Shown: positions 25,867 to 38,084 of the stretch, one piece after another
Layout: every line of letters starts with the position of its first letter
How positions within the stretch are numbered: the first letter of the stretch is position 1
Assembly: GCA_030428885.1 (NCBI GenBank)
Contig: JAUIEJ010000004.1
Coordinates: 310,001-374,000 of the forward strand
Source: Gemmatimonadota bacterium
GTDB taxonomy: Bacteria > Gemmatimonadota > Gemmatimonadetes > Longimicrobiales > Gaopeijiaceae
DNA: 64,000 bases
Direction: 5' to 3'
Position numbers and translations under genes: made by a program
Notes under the pieces: generated by a model
Told to the model about the DNA's origin: nothing
The model's database searches: none
The model's input: only the letters and a program-made list of their open reading frames with translations

Positions 25867-28056
25867 CTACTTCACGAAGAGCATGTCGCGGTAGGTGGGG
25901 ATCGGCCACAGATCGTCGGGCACCATCTTCTCGAGCTCGTCGACCCGGGTCCGCACCGCCGCCATGGCCGGGATGATGTTCTCCTGCATGTGCTCGGCCT
26001 TGCTGTGCACCTCATCTCCGCCGAGTTCGGCGTTCTGGGCCACCAGGTGGTCCAGGGCGTCCACCAGTCCCTCGATGGACTCGGCCACGGCCCGGGCCGT
26101 GTTCTCGACGCCCTTCACCTTCACCCCCACCTCGTCGGCCCGGTCGGCGCAGAGGAGCAGCTCCGACAGGTACCGGGTCGCGGCGGGGAGGATCATGGTG
26201 CGCGCCATGTCGGCGGCCGTCTCACCCTCGATGTTGATGGTCATGAAGTACTGCTCGACCATGATCTCGTGGCGCGATTCCAGCTCCCGCCGGGACAGCA
26301 CCTGATACTTCTCGAAGAGGTCGGCGTTCTTGCTCCCCACCAGCGACGGCAGGGCGTCGAGGGTGCTGCGGAGGTTCAGGAGACCCCGGCGCTCGGCTTC
26401 CTCCACCCACTCGTCGCTGTAGCCGTCGCCGTTGAAGATGATGCGCTTGAAGTTCTTCGCCTCGTCGGCCAGCAGCCCGCGCAGCGCTTGGCCGAGGTCG
26501 TCGCCGCCGGCCATGCGGGACTCGAGGTCGGTCACCATCTCGTCGATGGCCTCGGCCACGATGGTGTTCAGTACGGTGGCGGGAAACGAGATGCTCTGAC
26601 TCGATCCCAGGGCCCGGAATTCGAACTTGTTGCCGGTGAACGCGAAGGGCGACGTGCGATTCCGATCACCCGCGTGACGGGGCAGTTTGGGCAGGGCGTC
26701 CACGCCCAGGCCCAGGAGTCCCCCGGCCTTGGACGACTTGGCCGAACCGGCCTCTTCGATCTGCTCGAAGACGTCGGTGAGCTGGTCGCCCAGGAACACG
26801 CTGATGATGGAGGGCGGCGCCTCGTTGGCCCCCAGGCGATGGTCGTTGCCCGCGTGGGCGATGGAGACCCGCAGCAGATCCTGGTGCCGGTCCACGGCCC
26901 GGAGCACGGCCGAGCAGAAGAAGAGGAACTGCATGTTGTCGTGGGGATTGTCCCCGGGCTCCAGCAGGTTCTGGCTCTCGGTGCCGAACGACCAGTTCAG
27001 GTGCTTGCCCGACCCGTTCACCCCGGCGAAGGGCTTCTCGTGGAGCAGGCAGAGCAGCCCGTAGCGGCGCGCGACCCGCCGCAGGGTGGACATGGTGAGC
27101 TGCTGGTGGTCGGCAGCGGTGTTGGCGTCCTCGTAGATGGGCGCCATCTCGTACTGACCCGGAGCCACCTCGTTGTGGCGCGTCTTGAGGGGCACCCCCA
27201 GCCGGTAGAGCTCGAGCTCCACATCGTTCATGCAGTCCAGGATCCGTTCCGGAATCGACCCGAAGTAGTGGTCGTCCATCTCCTGACCCCGGGGCGGCTT
27301 GGCGCCGAACAGCGTACGACCGGCCACCACCAGGTCGGGACGGCGGTAGGCGAACTCCTCGTCGATGAGGAAGAACTCCTGCTCCGGCCCCAGGGTGGCC
27401 CGAACGCGCCGAGCCGGCGTGTCGAAGAGCTTGAGGGCCCGGAGGGTCTGGGTGTTCAGAGCCTGGATCGAGCGCAGCAGAGGCGTCTTCTGGTCCAGGG
27501 CGTCTCCGGTCCACGAGGCGAAGGCCGTGGGAATGCAGAGGTACGCTCCCCCGGGCCCCTCCATGAGGAAGGCCGGCGACGTGGGATCCCACGCCGTGTA
27601 CCCCCGGGCCTCGAAGGTGGCCCGCAGGCCCCCGGACGGAAACGACGACGCGTCGGGCTCCCCCTGCACCAGTTCGGCACCGCTGAACTCGGCGATGGCC
27701 CGGCCGTCGCCCGTGGGCGCCAGGAACGAGTCGTGCTTCTCGGCGGTGAGGCCCGTGAGAGGCTGGAACCAGTGGGTGAAGTGGGTGGCCCCGTGCTCGA
27801 TGGCCCAATCCTTCATGGCCACGGCCACGGCGTCGGCCACCGTGGGATCCAGGGGCGTGTGATCGGAGATCGTCTTGAGCAGGGCCTTGTAGGCCGGCTT
27901 CGGCAGACGGGCCTGCATGGAGGCCAGGCTGAACGTATGCGCTCCGAACACCTCCTCCAGATCGACGCGCTGCTTCTGCCCGTCGCGGCGCGCCGGAGAA
28001 TCCTTCACGGCGGCGAGGGAATCGAAGCGGCGCTGGGGCGGGGCGTGACGGGTCAT
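25867..28056 (-). CDS. glnN: Glutamine synthetase type III
   Basis: Product of 729 residues, the usual size for GSIII and much longer than GSI. It makes glutamine from glutamate, ammonia and ATP in the cytoplasm. Seen in the sequence: the GSIII N-terminal block ([16 protein letters not shown]), glutamate/metal motifs ([28 protein letters not shown]), the ATP-side [14 protein letters not shown] loop, and a long helical C-terminal part. It stands alone, divergent from the ATPase gene, with an AT-rich spacer holding direct repeats that may control it. No glnB or ntr gene is adjacent. Confidence 0.95.
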   Translation of the reverse strand: MTRHAPPQRRFDSLAAVKDSPARRDGQKQRVDLEEVFGAHTFSLASMQARLPKPAYKALLKTISDHTPLDPTVADAVAVAMKDWAIEHGATHFTHWFQPLTGLTAEKHDSFLAPTGDGRAIAEFSGAELVQGEPDASSFPSGGLRATFEARGYTAWDPTSPAFLMEGPGGAYLCIPTAFASWTGDALDQKTPLLRSIQALNTQTLRALKLFDTPARRVRATLGPEQEFFLIDEEFAYRRPDLVVAGRTLFGAKPPRGQEMDDHYFGSIPERILDCMNDVELELYRLGVPLKTRHNEVAPGQYEMAPIYEDANTAADHQQLTMSTLRRVARRYGLLCLLHEKPFAGVNGSGKHLNWSFGTESQNLLEPGDNPHDNMQFLFFCSAVLRAVDRHQDLLRVSIAHAGNDHRLGANEAPPSIISVFLGDQLTDVFEQIEEAGSAKSSKAGGLLGLGVDALPKLPRHAGDRNRTSPFAFTGNKFEFRALGSSQSISFPATVLNTIVAEAIDEMVTDLESRMAGGDDLGQALRGLLADEAKNFKRIIFNGDGYSDEWVEEAERRGLLNLRSTLDALPSLVGSKNADLFEKYQVLSRRELESRHEIMVEQYFMTINIEGETAADMARTMILPAATRYLSELLLCADRADEVGVKVKGVENTARAVAESIEGLVDALDHLVAQNAELGGDEVHSKAEHMQENIIPAMAAVRTRVDELEKMVPDDLWPIPTYRDMLFVK

Positions 28057-28198
28057 GAACGGGGACTCCGGAGAGGTGGCGGCGTGCGCGGGGGGGAAAA
28101 CGATGCACCGAAGGTCGGCACCTGGACCCCGGGTCTCAAGGTGAACGACACCATATTTTGCATTGCTTTGTTTAGACTAATGTTTCTAATGTTATGGC
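28057..28198. promoter_or_regulatory. AT-rich divergent control region with tandem 9-bp repeat
   Basis: Between glnN and the ATPase gene the composition drops sharply to AT-rich at 28150-28198. It contains tandem copies CTAATGTTT CTAATGTTA (28177-28194) and a TTAG-A-CTAA dyad (28172-28180). TTGCTT (28163-28168) and TAATGT (28187-28192) form a possible promoter for the plus-strand gene; its start point would then fall on or next to the ATG at 28199. Factor identity is unknown. Confidence 0.45.
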
Positions 28199-29575
28199 AT
28201 GCCCTGGATCCACCGCCCCGCCCTGGAAGCCGCGGTCCGTCGCGCCCTCGACGAGCCGGGCCCGGCCTTGCTCGTGCTCCGGGGTCGGCCCCGATCGGGA
28301 CGGTCGGGCCTGGTCCGTCGGGTGGTGGGCACACCGGGCCGGAACGTTCTCGCCGTGGTGGGCCGGCCCGGTCCGGGCGGTGTCCCGAGTCTGCGGGAGG
28401 CGTGGGCCCGGGCGGGGCTGGAGGATGGAGGCCGGGCCGGGAACGATTCGGGATCGGTGGACGAGGTGCTCCTCCGGGATCTGGAGACGCGACGAGTCCC
28501 CCGGGTCCTGGTGGTGGATGATCTTCCCCGATGGGTCGCGGGCGATCCCGATGCGCGGCGAGCCCTCATGGGCCTATGGACGGGCGCCCGGGCCCGGGCC
28601 CTTCCCCTCCATGTCGTGGTGGTCGGGCCCGACGACCCGTCGTTCGACACCCTGCTGAACGAGCTCTTCGAGGGGGCCGACGCCCGGCACGTTCCGGTGG
28701 GCCCCCTCTCAGGCGCCGAAGTGAGGGCCCACCTGCCCGAATGGTCGCCGGCAGAGCGGTACGTCCTGGGCGCGTGTCTGGGGGGAAGCCCCGAGACCCT
28801 GGGCCGAGTGGACCCCACCGTCCGGGCCGCCACGAACCTCCAGCGCCTGGTGGTGGACCCCGAGGGCGAACTCCACGGTCTGCCGCCCCGACGCCTGGCG
28901 GAGCAATTCCAGAAGCCGGCGCGCTACGCCGGCGTGGTGCGGGCTCTGGCGGCCGGGGCCAGGGAGTGGGGAGAGATCCGCCGGGCCGACCCGTCGTTTC
29001 CGTCGGGCAACCAGTTGGCCCCCTACCTCGCCACCCTACAGGAGACCGGGTGGGTGGAGGCGAGCCGGTCGCTGGACGCCGCCCCCGACTCCCGGAAGCG
29101 GCGCTACCGGCTGGCCGACCCCTTCACGGCGTTCTGGTACGCCGTGGTGGAACCGGCGGTGGCCCGGCTGCTGGAGGGCGACGGGGTCGCCGGGGTCTGG
29201 CGGGAGCTCCCGGTGGAACGCCACGCGTCGCGTCGGTTTCCCGACGCCTGCCTCCAGGCCCTGGCCCGTCGGGGAGCGGACTTCCTGCCGGTGGCCGCCC
29301 GGGAGGCGGGGGGGTTGTGGGGCGACGGCTACGACCTCCCGGTGGCCGGCACTCTGACCAACGGCGCCGCGGTCTACGGCGTGTGCGCGTGGGAGCAGGC
29401 CACGGCCGCCGACGCCGACCGGGCCACGGCCCAGATGCGGGCCACCCGCTACGGGTTCGGGCGCCAGGCCCGGATCCGCCTCGTGTTCACCGCCGCGCCC
29501 CCCGACGAGACCCTGGTCCGCCGCGCGGCCCGCGACCCCCTGATCCGGATCGTCGGCCTGGAGTCCCTCTTCTGA
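28199..29575 (+). CDS. P-loop ATPase of the Arch_ATPase/DUF234 type with altered Walker A
   Basis: Product of 458 residues. N-terminal ATPase-like domain: RGRPRSGRSGLVRR stands where GxxxxGK[S/T] is expected, with Arg replacing the catalytic Lys, and RVLVVDDLP is a Walker B-like strand. A winged-helix middle follows, then the DUF234 signature RKRRYRLADPFTAFWY at about residues 300-315. The C-terminal ~100 residues resemble the nuclease-like tail of this family but I cannot confirm a catalytic motif. Archaeal-type ATPases of this group are often linked to mobile or defence loci. Loss of Lys may mean weak or absent ATP hydrolysis. Confidence 0.72.
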   Translation: MPWIHRPALEAAVRRALDEPGPALLVLRGRPRSGRSGLVRRVVGTPGRNVLAVVGRPGPGGVPSLREAWARAGLEDGGRAGNDSGSVDEVLLRDLETRRVPRVLVVDDLPRWVAGDPDARRALMGLWTGARARALPLHVVVVGPDDPSFDTLLNELFEGADARHVPVGPLSGAEVRAHLPEWSPAERYVLGACLGGSPETLGRVDPTVRAATNLQRLVVDPEGELHGLPPRRLAEQFQKPARYAGVVRALAAGAREWGEIRRADPSFPSGNQLAPYLATLQETGWVEASRSLDAAPDSRKRRYRLADPFTAFWYAVVEPAVARLLEGDGVAGVWRELPVERHASRRFPDACLQALARRGADFLPVAAREAGGLWGDGYDLPVAGTLTNGAAVYGVCAWEQATAADADRATAQMRATRYGFGRQARIRLVFTAAPPDETLVRRAARDPLIRIVGLESLF

Positions 29576-29669
29576 CGCGGTGAGCCGCTCCGGTCCCACG
29601 GCGGCGGAACGCACCGCTCCCTGCGGGGATCACAAGAGGGCCCACCCCCAACCCGGCAAGGAGCCCACG

Positions 29670-30533
29670 ATGGACGGCCTGAACCTCGACGCGATCCTCC
29701 CCACCCTCCAGTCCCTCGCCGCGGAGTGGGGCTTGAAGGTCGTGGGCGCCCTGGCCGTGGTGATCCTCGGCCGCATCATCGCCGGGTGGTTCCGGAGCCT
29801 CACCCGCAAGGCGCTCACCCGGGCCTCGTTCGACGCCACCCTGGTTCCCTTCCTGGCGAACCTGGTGTTCATCGCCCTCATGACCTTCGTCCTCATCTCC
29901 GCCGCGGGGCTGGTGGGGATCCCGGTCACCTCGTTCGTGGCCGTCATCGGTGCTGCGGGCCTGGCCGTGGCCCTGGCCTTCCAGGGCACCCTCTCGAACT
30001 TCTCTTCGGGCGTCATGCTCCTCACCTTTCGCCCCTTCAAGGTCGGCGACTTCGTGGAGGCGGGGGGCATCACGGGCGTGGTTCAGGAGATCGGCATCTT
30101 CGTGACCACGCTCCACACCTTGGACAACGTCCGGATCATCGTCCCCAACACGAAGATCTCCGGCGACACCATCAAGAACTTCTCGGCCAACGCCACCCGG
30201 CGCATCGACCTGGTCATGGGTGTGGGATACGGCGACGACCTGAACGTGGCGATCCGGACGATCCGGGAAGTGCTCTCGGAAGAGAGCCGGATCCTGCCCG
30301 AGCCCGAGCCCCAGGTGGCGGTGAGCGAACTGGGCGACTCCAGCGTCAACATCGTGGTGCGCCCCTGGGTCAACGCCCCGGACTATTGGCCCACCCGCTT
30401 CGATCTCACGAAGGAGCTGAAGGAGCGCCTCGAGGCCGCGGGATGCGAGATTCCGTTCCCCCAGCGCGACGTGCACCTCTTCTACGAGAACGCCCCGGTG
30501 GAGGCGAAGCAGGCCGGACCCAGCGCGGCCTGA
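29670..30533 (+). CDS. mscS: Small-conductance mechanosensitive channel MscS
   Basis: Product of 287 residues, matching the size of E. coli MscS. It has three TM helices: ~18-40, ~60-83, and the pore helix AAGLAVALAFQGTLSNFSSG. The beta domain (FRPFKVGDFVEAGGITGVVQEI, IIVPNTKISGDTIKN) and a C-terminal alpha-beta domain with the conserved YGDDL turn follow. Shine-Dalgarno AAGGAG precedes ATG 29670. It should open under hypo-osmotic shock to release solutes. A more divergent homologue is at 575. Confidence 0.95.
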   Translation: MDGLNLDAILPTLQSLAAEWGLKVVGALAVVILGRIIAGWFRSLTRKALTRASFDATLVPFLANLVFIALMTFVLISAAGLVGIPVTSFVAVIGAAGLAVALAFQGTLSNFSSGVMLLTFRPFKVGDFVEAGGITGVVQEIGIFVTTLHTLDNVRIIVPNTKISGDTIKNFSANATRRIDLVMGVGYGDDLNVAIRTIREVLSEESRILPEPEPQVAVSELGDSSVNIVVRPWVNAPDYWPTRFDLTKELKERLEAAGCEIPFPQRDVHLFYENAPVEAKQAGPSAA

Positions 30534-30601
30534 GCAGGAACCGGCGAGGGGCCGGGGTCAGGCGCGGAGCCGCCGGCCCCGGCCCGCCACCCCCACGGGC
30601 G

Positions 30602-30997
30602 TCAGTCCCCCTCGGCGAGGGCGTACTCGAAGAGGTAGTGGTGGCCGTCGGCGTCGATGACGATGTCCAGCGTGCCGGCGATCCCCGCGAGTTCGTCGGT
30701 GCCCGAGTCGGGCACCACCGTGACCCGGAGCGACGGCGCTCCCCGGTCCATGGTGCCCGAATGCTGGAGGGTGAAGCTGCCGGCACGCCCGTGGACGTGG
30801 CCCGTGAAGCGCTCCACCGCCACGTATCCCGCCGACCCCTTCACCGTGGTCACCGCCGAGAGCATCTCGCCGGAGCTCGATCCGACCACGTCGCCGGTCC
30901 AGCGCTTCTCCAGAGTCATGCGGGCCAGCGTCGCCCCGGGACCCTCCCTGGAGTCGGCCGGGGTCATCTCCACCTCGAAGTCGCCTCGTGCGTTCAT
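30602..30997 (-). CDS. DUF3224 family protein
   Basis: Product of 131 residues with the DUF3224 pattern: FEVEMTPADS near the N-terminus, EKRWTGDVVGSSSGEML, then VERFTGHVHGRAGSFTLQHSGTM and a C-terminal beta strand with HHYLFEYAL. This is an allene-oxide-cyclase-like beta-barrel family of unknown function, with no signal peptide, so cytoplasmic. ATG overlaps the stop of the upstream PepSY gene by four bases. Confidence 0.85.
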   Translation of the reverse strand: MNARGDFEVEMTPADSREGPGATLARMTLEKRWTGDVVGSSSGEMLSAVTTVKGSAGYVAVERFTGHVHGRAGSFTLQHSGTMDRGAPSLRVTVVPDSGTDELAGIAGTLDIVIDADGHHYLFEYALAEGD

Positions 30998-31734
30998 GCA
31001 GCGTCCTCCCCTTCGTTGGACCGGGAGCCGCCGCCGGGCCCACGGCGCCGCCGGTACCAGGCCGACAGCAGGATGGTCAACAGATAGCCCGTGGCCACGG
31101 TGAAGAGCGACACGACGCTCACCGCCAGGAGGAGGGGGAGGCGTCCGCTCCCCACCCCGAAGGCGTCGAGGACCGTGAAGGAATGGAGGCTCTCGATGGC
31201 CGCCCGTGCGCGGGTGACGTGGTCGGCCCGGCGCACGGAGCCGTCCACGAGGGCCACGTACGACACCGAGCCCCGGCCGTCGTCCCAGCGGATGCGCCAC
31301 GCCGGCAGGGGGCCGAAGGCGTAACTGGGCTCCCGCTCCTCCATCAGGCGCACCTCGCCCATGGTGGCGTCGAAGGCGAACTCCATGCGAGCGAGACTAC
31401 GGGCCGTCCCTTCGTCGATGGTGACGGGCTCGCCCGAGGCGGCGTCCACCAGATGGCTCTCCCCGCCCAGGGTCACCCGATAGACGAAGGAGTCCCCGAG
31501 CCGTCGAAGCTCCACCCCCTCGGCCACCGTGCCGCCCCCCCCCGCGGCAGCCTGCACGGCCTGGGCGGGCGTGATCTGCACCGCCCCCCAGTCCGTGGCC
31601 TCGTAGGGTCCGGCCCAGGCACCGCGCATGCCATAGGGCAACTCCATGACGATGCCGCTCAGCAGCCACGTCAGGAACAGGATCCCCGTTCCGATTCCGA
31701 GCCACTTGTGGATCCACCGGGTGGTTCGGCTCAT
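30994..31734 (-). CDS. PepSY-domain membrane protein
   Basis: Product of 246 residues. An N-terminal TM helix starts RWIHKWLGIGTGILFLTWL, a hallmark of PepSY-TM proteins. A periplasmic PepSY-like region (ITPAQAVQAAAGG, then FVYRVTLGGESHLVDAASGE) follows, then a second TM helix near residues 205-228 and a basic tail. Related proteins take part in iron-reductase or flavin-linked redox systems; no redox residues are evident here. Five bases downstream of gyrB on the same strand and coupled to the DUF3224 gene. Confidence 0.8.
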   Translation of the reverse strand: MSRTTRWIHKWLGIGTGILFLTWLLSGIVMELPYGMRGAWAGPYEATDWGAVQITPAQAVQAAAGGGGTVAEGVELRRLGDSFVYRVTLGGESHLVDAASGEPVTIDEGTARSLARMEFAFDATMGEVRLMEEREPSYAFGPLPAWRIRWDDGRGSVSYVALVDGSVRRADHVTRARAAIESLHSFTVLDAFGVGSGRLPLLLAVSVVSLFTVATGYLLTILLSAWYRRRRGPGGGSRSNEGEDAA

Positions 31735-31739
31735 GGAGC

Positions 31740-35450
<3,711 letters not shown>

Positions 35451-35759
35451 TCAGCCGTCCTGGGAAAGGACGAAGACGAGTTTTTCCAGGGACGCCTCGC
35501 CCCGGCCCTCGTTGAGCCGGGCCAGGATGCGCCCCTTCATCATGTTCAACTCCATGAGCCAGGCGCTGGACCGCACCTCCACGAAGAGGGTGCTGTCGGC
35601 CACCGACCGGGCCCGGGTCACCTCGGCGATGCGGGGCCCGACCTTGTCGGCCCATTCCTCCAGGACCGACACCCGCTCCACCTGCTCCCGGACCCCCTGA
35701 TCGTCCAGGAACCGCTCCAGGAACGCTCCCACCTTCGTGGGAGATCGACGCCGCGTCAC
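35451..35759 (-). CDS. dciA: DciA-like (DUF721) helicase-loader candidate
   Basis: Product of 102 residues from a GTG that overlaps the recF stop (GTGA). The DUF721 core is recognisable: WADKVGPRIAEVTRARSVADSTLFVEVRSSAWLMELNMM, with the conserved W and the SSAW..EL motif. In bacteria lacking DnaC/DnaI, DciA proteins help load replicative helicase DnaB. Position between recF and gyrB is typical. The short C-terminal tail lacks extended disordered sequence. Confidence 0.82.
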   Translation of the reverse strand: MTRRRSPTKVGAFLERFLDDQGVREQVERVSVLEEWADKVGPRIAEVTRARSVADSTLFVEVRSSAWLMELNMMKGRILARLNEGRGEASLEKLVFVLSQDG

Positions 35760-36877
35760 GACAGGATCCTCCCGCCCTGGATGCCCCACCGGGGCAAGAC
35801 GTCGCGCCGCACCTTCACGTCGCTCTCCTTCGGCGCCGTCAGGATCACCTGGCCCGTCTCCTCCCGCTCGATGAGATCCAGGATCCGCTCACTCCGCCCC
35901 GCGTCCAGTTCGGCGAACACGTCGTCCATGAGGACGATGGGCTCCTGCCCCCGGGCCTCCCGGATCGTCGCCGCCTCCACCAGGCGAAGGGCCAGGGCCG
36001 CTGTGCGGCGCTGTCCCCCCGAGCCGTAGTCGCGGACGTCCAGGTCCTGGTCTCCCTCCAGGGAGAAGGTCACCTCGTCGCGATGGGGTCCCAGCACCGT
36101 GGTGCCCACCCGCAACTCCCGATCGGCCACCTCGGCGAGACCCTCCCGATAGGCGTCGGCCACGGTGTCCAGCTCCCACCCTCCTCGAAGGTCCACGCTG
36201 GGCCGGTAGGTCGGGACCGCCGTCTGCCCTCCCGACACCTCGGCATAGTAGTCGTTGAAATCGCTCCGCACCGCGTCGATCCACCGGGCCCGCTCGGCCA
36301 TGACCCGGGCCCCGGACCGGACCAGGGAGTCGTCCCACAACCGCACCATGGCCGAGGGCTGGCCGTCCTTCAGCGCCGCATTGCGCTGCTGCAGCACCTG
36401 CCGGTACTCCTGGAGCGCCCGCAGGTATCCCGGCACGTTCAGGGACAGGACGATGTCCAGGAATCGGCGCCGCTCCGAGGGCCCCTCGTTGACGATGGCC
36501 ACGTCGGCGGGTGAGAAGACCACCGCCGCCAGCCGCCCCAGGGCGTCGGAGAGCCGATCGGGCTCGGCGCCGTCCACCGTCACCTTCTTGCGACGCCCCT
36601 TCTTCTGGAACGCCGCCGCGACCTCCACCGCCCGTCCGTCGTCGTCGGGGGGCGTGAGACGGCCCGCGACCCGGAACACGTCTTCGTCGAAGGCCACGAG
36701 CTGGTCGTCCCGGGCGCCCCGGAAGGACCGGAAGGTCTCCAGGTAGTAGATCGCCTCGAGGAAGTTGGACTTCCCCTGGGCGTTCTCGCCCACCAGCGCC
36801 ACCCCCTCGGGGGGGATGTCCAGCTCCTGGGAGTCCAGGTTCCGGAACCGCCGGATCGACAGATGGGTCAACCGCAC
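35756..36877 (-). CDS. recF: DNA replication and repair protein RecF
   Basis: Product of 373 residues with a GTG start. SMC-like ATPase that with RecO and RecR loads RecA at gapped DNA. Motifs: N-terminal LSIRRFRNLD, Walker A GENAQGKSNFLEAIYYLETFRSFR, the RecF segment EGPSERRRFLDI, signature GSGGQRRTAALALRL and Walker B IVLMDDVFAELD. Length is typical. It heads the recF-dciA-gyrB transcript; dnaN and dnaA, often upstream in other bacteria, are absent, and a divergent lipoprotein gene lies there instead. Confidence 0.95.
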   Translation of the reverse strand: MRLTHLSIRRFRNLDSQELDIPPEGVALVGENAQGKSNFLEAIYYLETFRSFRGARDDQLVAFDEDVFRVAGRLTPPDDDGRAVEVAAAFQKKGRRKKVTVDGAEPDRLSDALGRLAAVVFSPADVAIVNEGPSERRRFLDIVLSLNVPGYLRALQEYRQVLQQRNAALKDGQPSAMVRLWDDSLVRSGARVMAERARWIDAVRSDFNDYYAEVSGGQTAVPTYRPSVDLRGGWELDTVADAYREGLAEVADRELRVGTTVLGPHRDEVTFSLEGDQDLDVRDYGSGGQRRTAALALRLVEAATIREARGQEPIVLMDDVFAELDAGRSERILDLIEREETGQVILTAPKESDVKVRRDVLPRWGIQGGRILS

Positions 36878-37065
36878 GCGCGGCGCGGGAGGAGGGCAGG
36901 GACGCGCATCCCGAAATCTACGGAAACCGGGGGGCGCGGACCACCCCGGACGGCGCCCCTGGAGGGCCCCGGATCCATAGGCGGGGCGGGCAGATCCGGA
37001 GGTCGCGTACGCGGGGTCGGACTCGGCTCGCCCCCCGGGTGCGCGGGCCGCCCTCCGGGAGCGCG

Positions 37066-37096
37066 TGTCACATTTTCGCGTGGGGTGGCGTATACT
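37066..37096 (+). promoter_or_regulatory. Putative promoter of the lipoprotein gene at 37152
   Basis: A good -10 hexamer TATACT at 37091-37096 lies in an otherwise GC-rich 274-bp divergent spacer, with a poor -35 (TGTCAC, 37066-37071, 19-bp spacing). The start point would be near 37103, giving a ~50-nt leader with a GGGAGG site just before the GTG. The rest of the 36878-37151 spacer shows no other clear signal; the recF promoter was not resolved. Confidence 0.5.
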
Positions 37097-37151
37097 GATC
37101 CAGAGTCGGGCCCGAGGGATGCCCGACGGTCCGTCTCACCGGGAGGTCATC

Positions 37152-37547
37152 GTGAAGCTGCACCGTCCTCTTCGTCTCGCCGCCCTGGCGCTGGTCGCCG
37201 GGATCGTCACCGCCTGCGCCTCGGCCCCGGACTACCCGGGCAACCGGGAGAACTACCAGGCGTTCGTGGAGGTGGACAACCACGGTTCGTCCCTGAGCAA
37301 CTTCACGGTGCACCTCGTCTCGGCCACGGGACCCCGGAAGCGGCTGGGCAACGTGAATCTCAACGAAACCAAGACGTTCGACGTCACCCGCCCCAGTTCC
37401 GGCGGGTACTACCGGCTCCAGGCCACCCTCATCTCCGGATCGGAGGTCTACTCCCCCCAGTTCGCCCTCACCGAAGGCGACAAGGTGGTGTGGGACCTCC
37501 GGCAGAACCGGGTACTCTTCTACGGCAACACCCGTCAGGCGCCCTGA
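37152..37547 (+). CDS. Small lipoprotein of unknown function
   Basis: Product of 131 residues from a GTG eight bases after GGGAGG. Signal and lipobox: LALVAGIVTACAS. The mature part is a compact beta domain: FVEVDNHGSSLSNFTVHLV, then KRLGNVNLNETKTFDV and a strand pair ending DLRQNRVLFYG. The pattern suggests an immunoglobulin-like fold, as in DUF1425-type lipoproteins, but I cannot assign it. Convergent with the DUF6702 gene, with stops adjacent. Confidence 0.65.
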   Translation: MKLHRPLRLAALALVAGIVTACASAPDYPGNRENYQAFVEVDNHGSSLSNFTVHLVSATGPRKRLGNVNLNETKTFDVTRPSSGGYYRLQATLISGSEVYSPQFALTEGDKVVWDLRQNRVLFYGNTRQAP

Positions 37548-38084
37548 TCAGCGGGCGAACCGCACCGTCTGCTCGGCTTCGCCGGGAGCGAAGTAGAAGG
37601 TCTTCTGCCGCTCGCCGGGAAAGCTCACGAACTTCATGATGTTGCGCTGGTCGCCGAACACCTCGAAGAGGAGCGTGTTGCGCACCTGCAGTTCGGCCAC
37701 CGGTGCGGCGGCCCGGTACTGGACCATCACCCACCACACGGGCTCCCGGTCCAGTTCATCCCGGCCGCTGGTCAGGAGTTCGGCGTCGAGCACCGCCCCG
37801 GTGCCGTCGACCAGCCGAAGCCCCCGGCTCAGATAGCGCATCACCAGGACGTCGGCCTCGGGCCCCGGGGCCAGCTCCACCGCCGTGGCCCCCACCAGCG
37901 GACCCACGGCCCGCTCCAGATCGTCTTCGAAGAAGCGGAGCCGGCCCGCCACCACGGCCCCCTCCACCGCCAGGTCCGCATAGGCGATGTGGAGATCGTG
38001 GGGCGGCGCGGGGGCCGGCGCCGGCACTCCTCCCCCCGGCACGGCGAGGAGGAGCGACACGGCCGCCAGGATCAGGGGCGTCAC
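37548..38084 (-). CDS. DUF6702-like exported protein
   Basis: Product of 178 residues from a GTG overlapping the M1 peptidase stop (GTGA). A signal peptide (LILAAVSLLLAVPGGG) precedes a beta-rich domain beginning HDLHIAYADLAVEGAVVAGRLRFFEDDLERAV, which resembles DUF6702 proteins that sit beside M1 peptidase and HupE genes in Bacteroidota. Its last third (ELQVRNTLLFEVFGDQRNIM) fits the same pattern. The role is unknown; linkage suggests a periplasmic partner of the metallopeptidase. Confidence 0.7.
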   Translation of the reverse strand: MTPLILAAVSLLLAVPGGGVPAPAPAPPHDLHIAYADLAVEGAVVAGRLRFFEDDLERAVGPLVGATAVELAPGPEADVLVMRYLSRGLRLVDGTGAVLDAELLTSGRDELDREPVWWVMVQYRAAAPVAELQVRNTLLFEVFGDQRNIMKFVSFPGERQKTFYFAPGEAEQTVRFAR

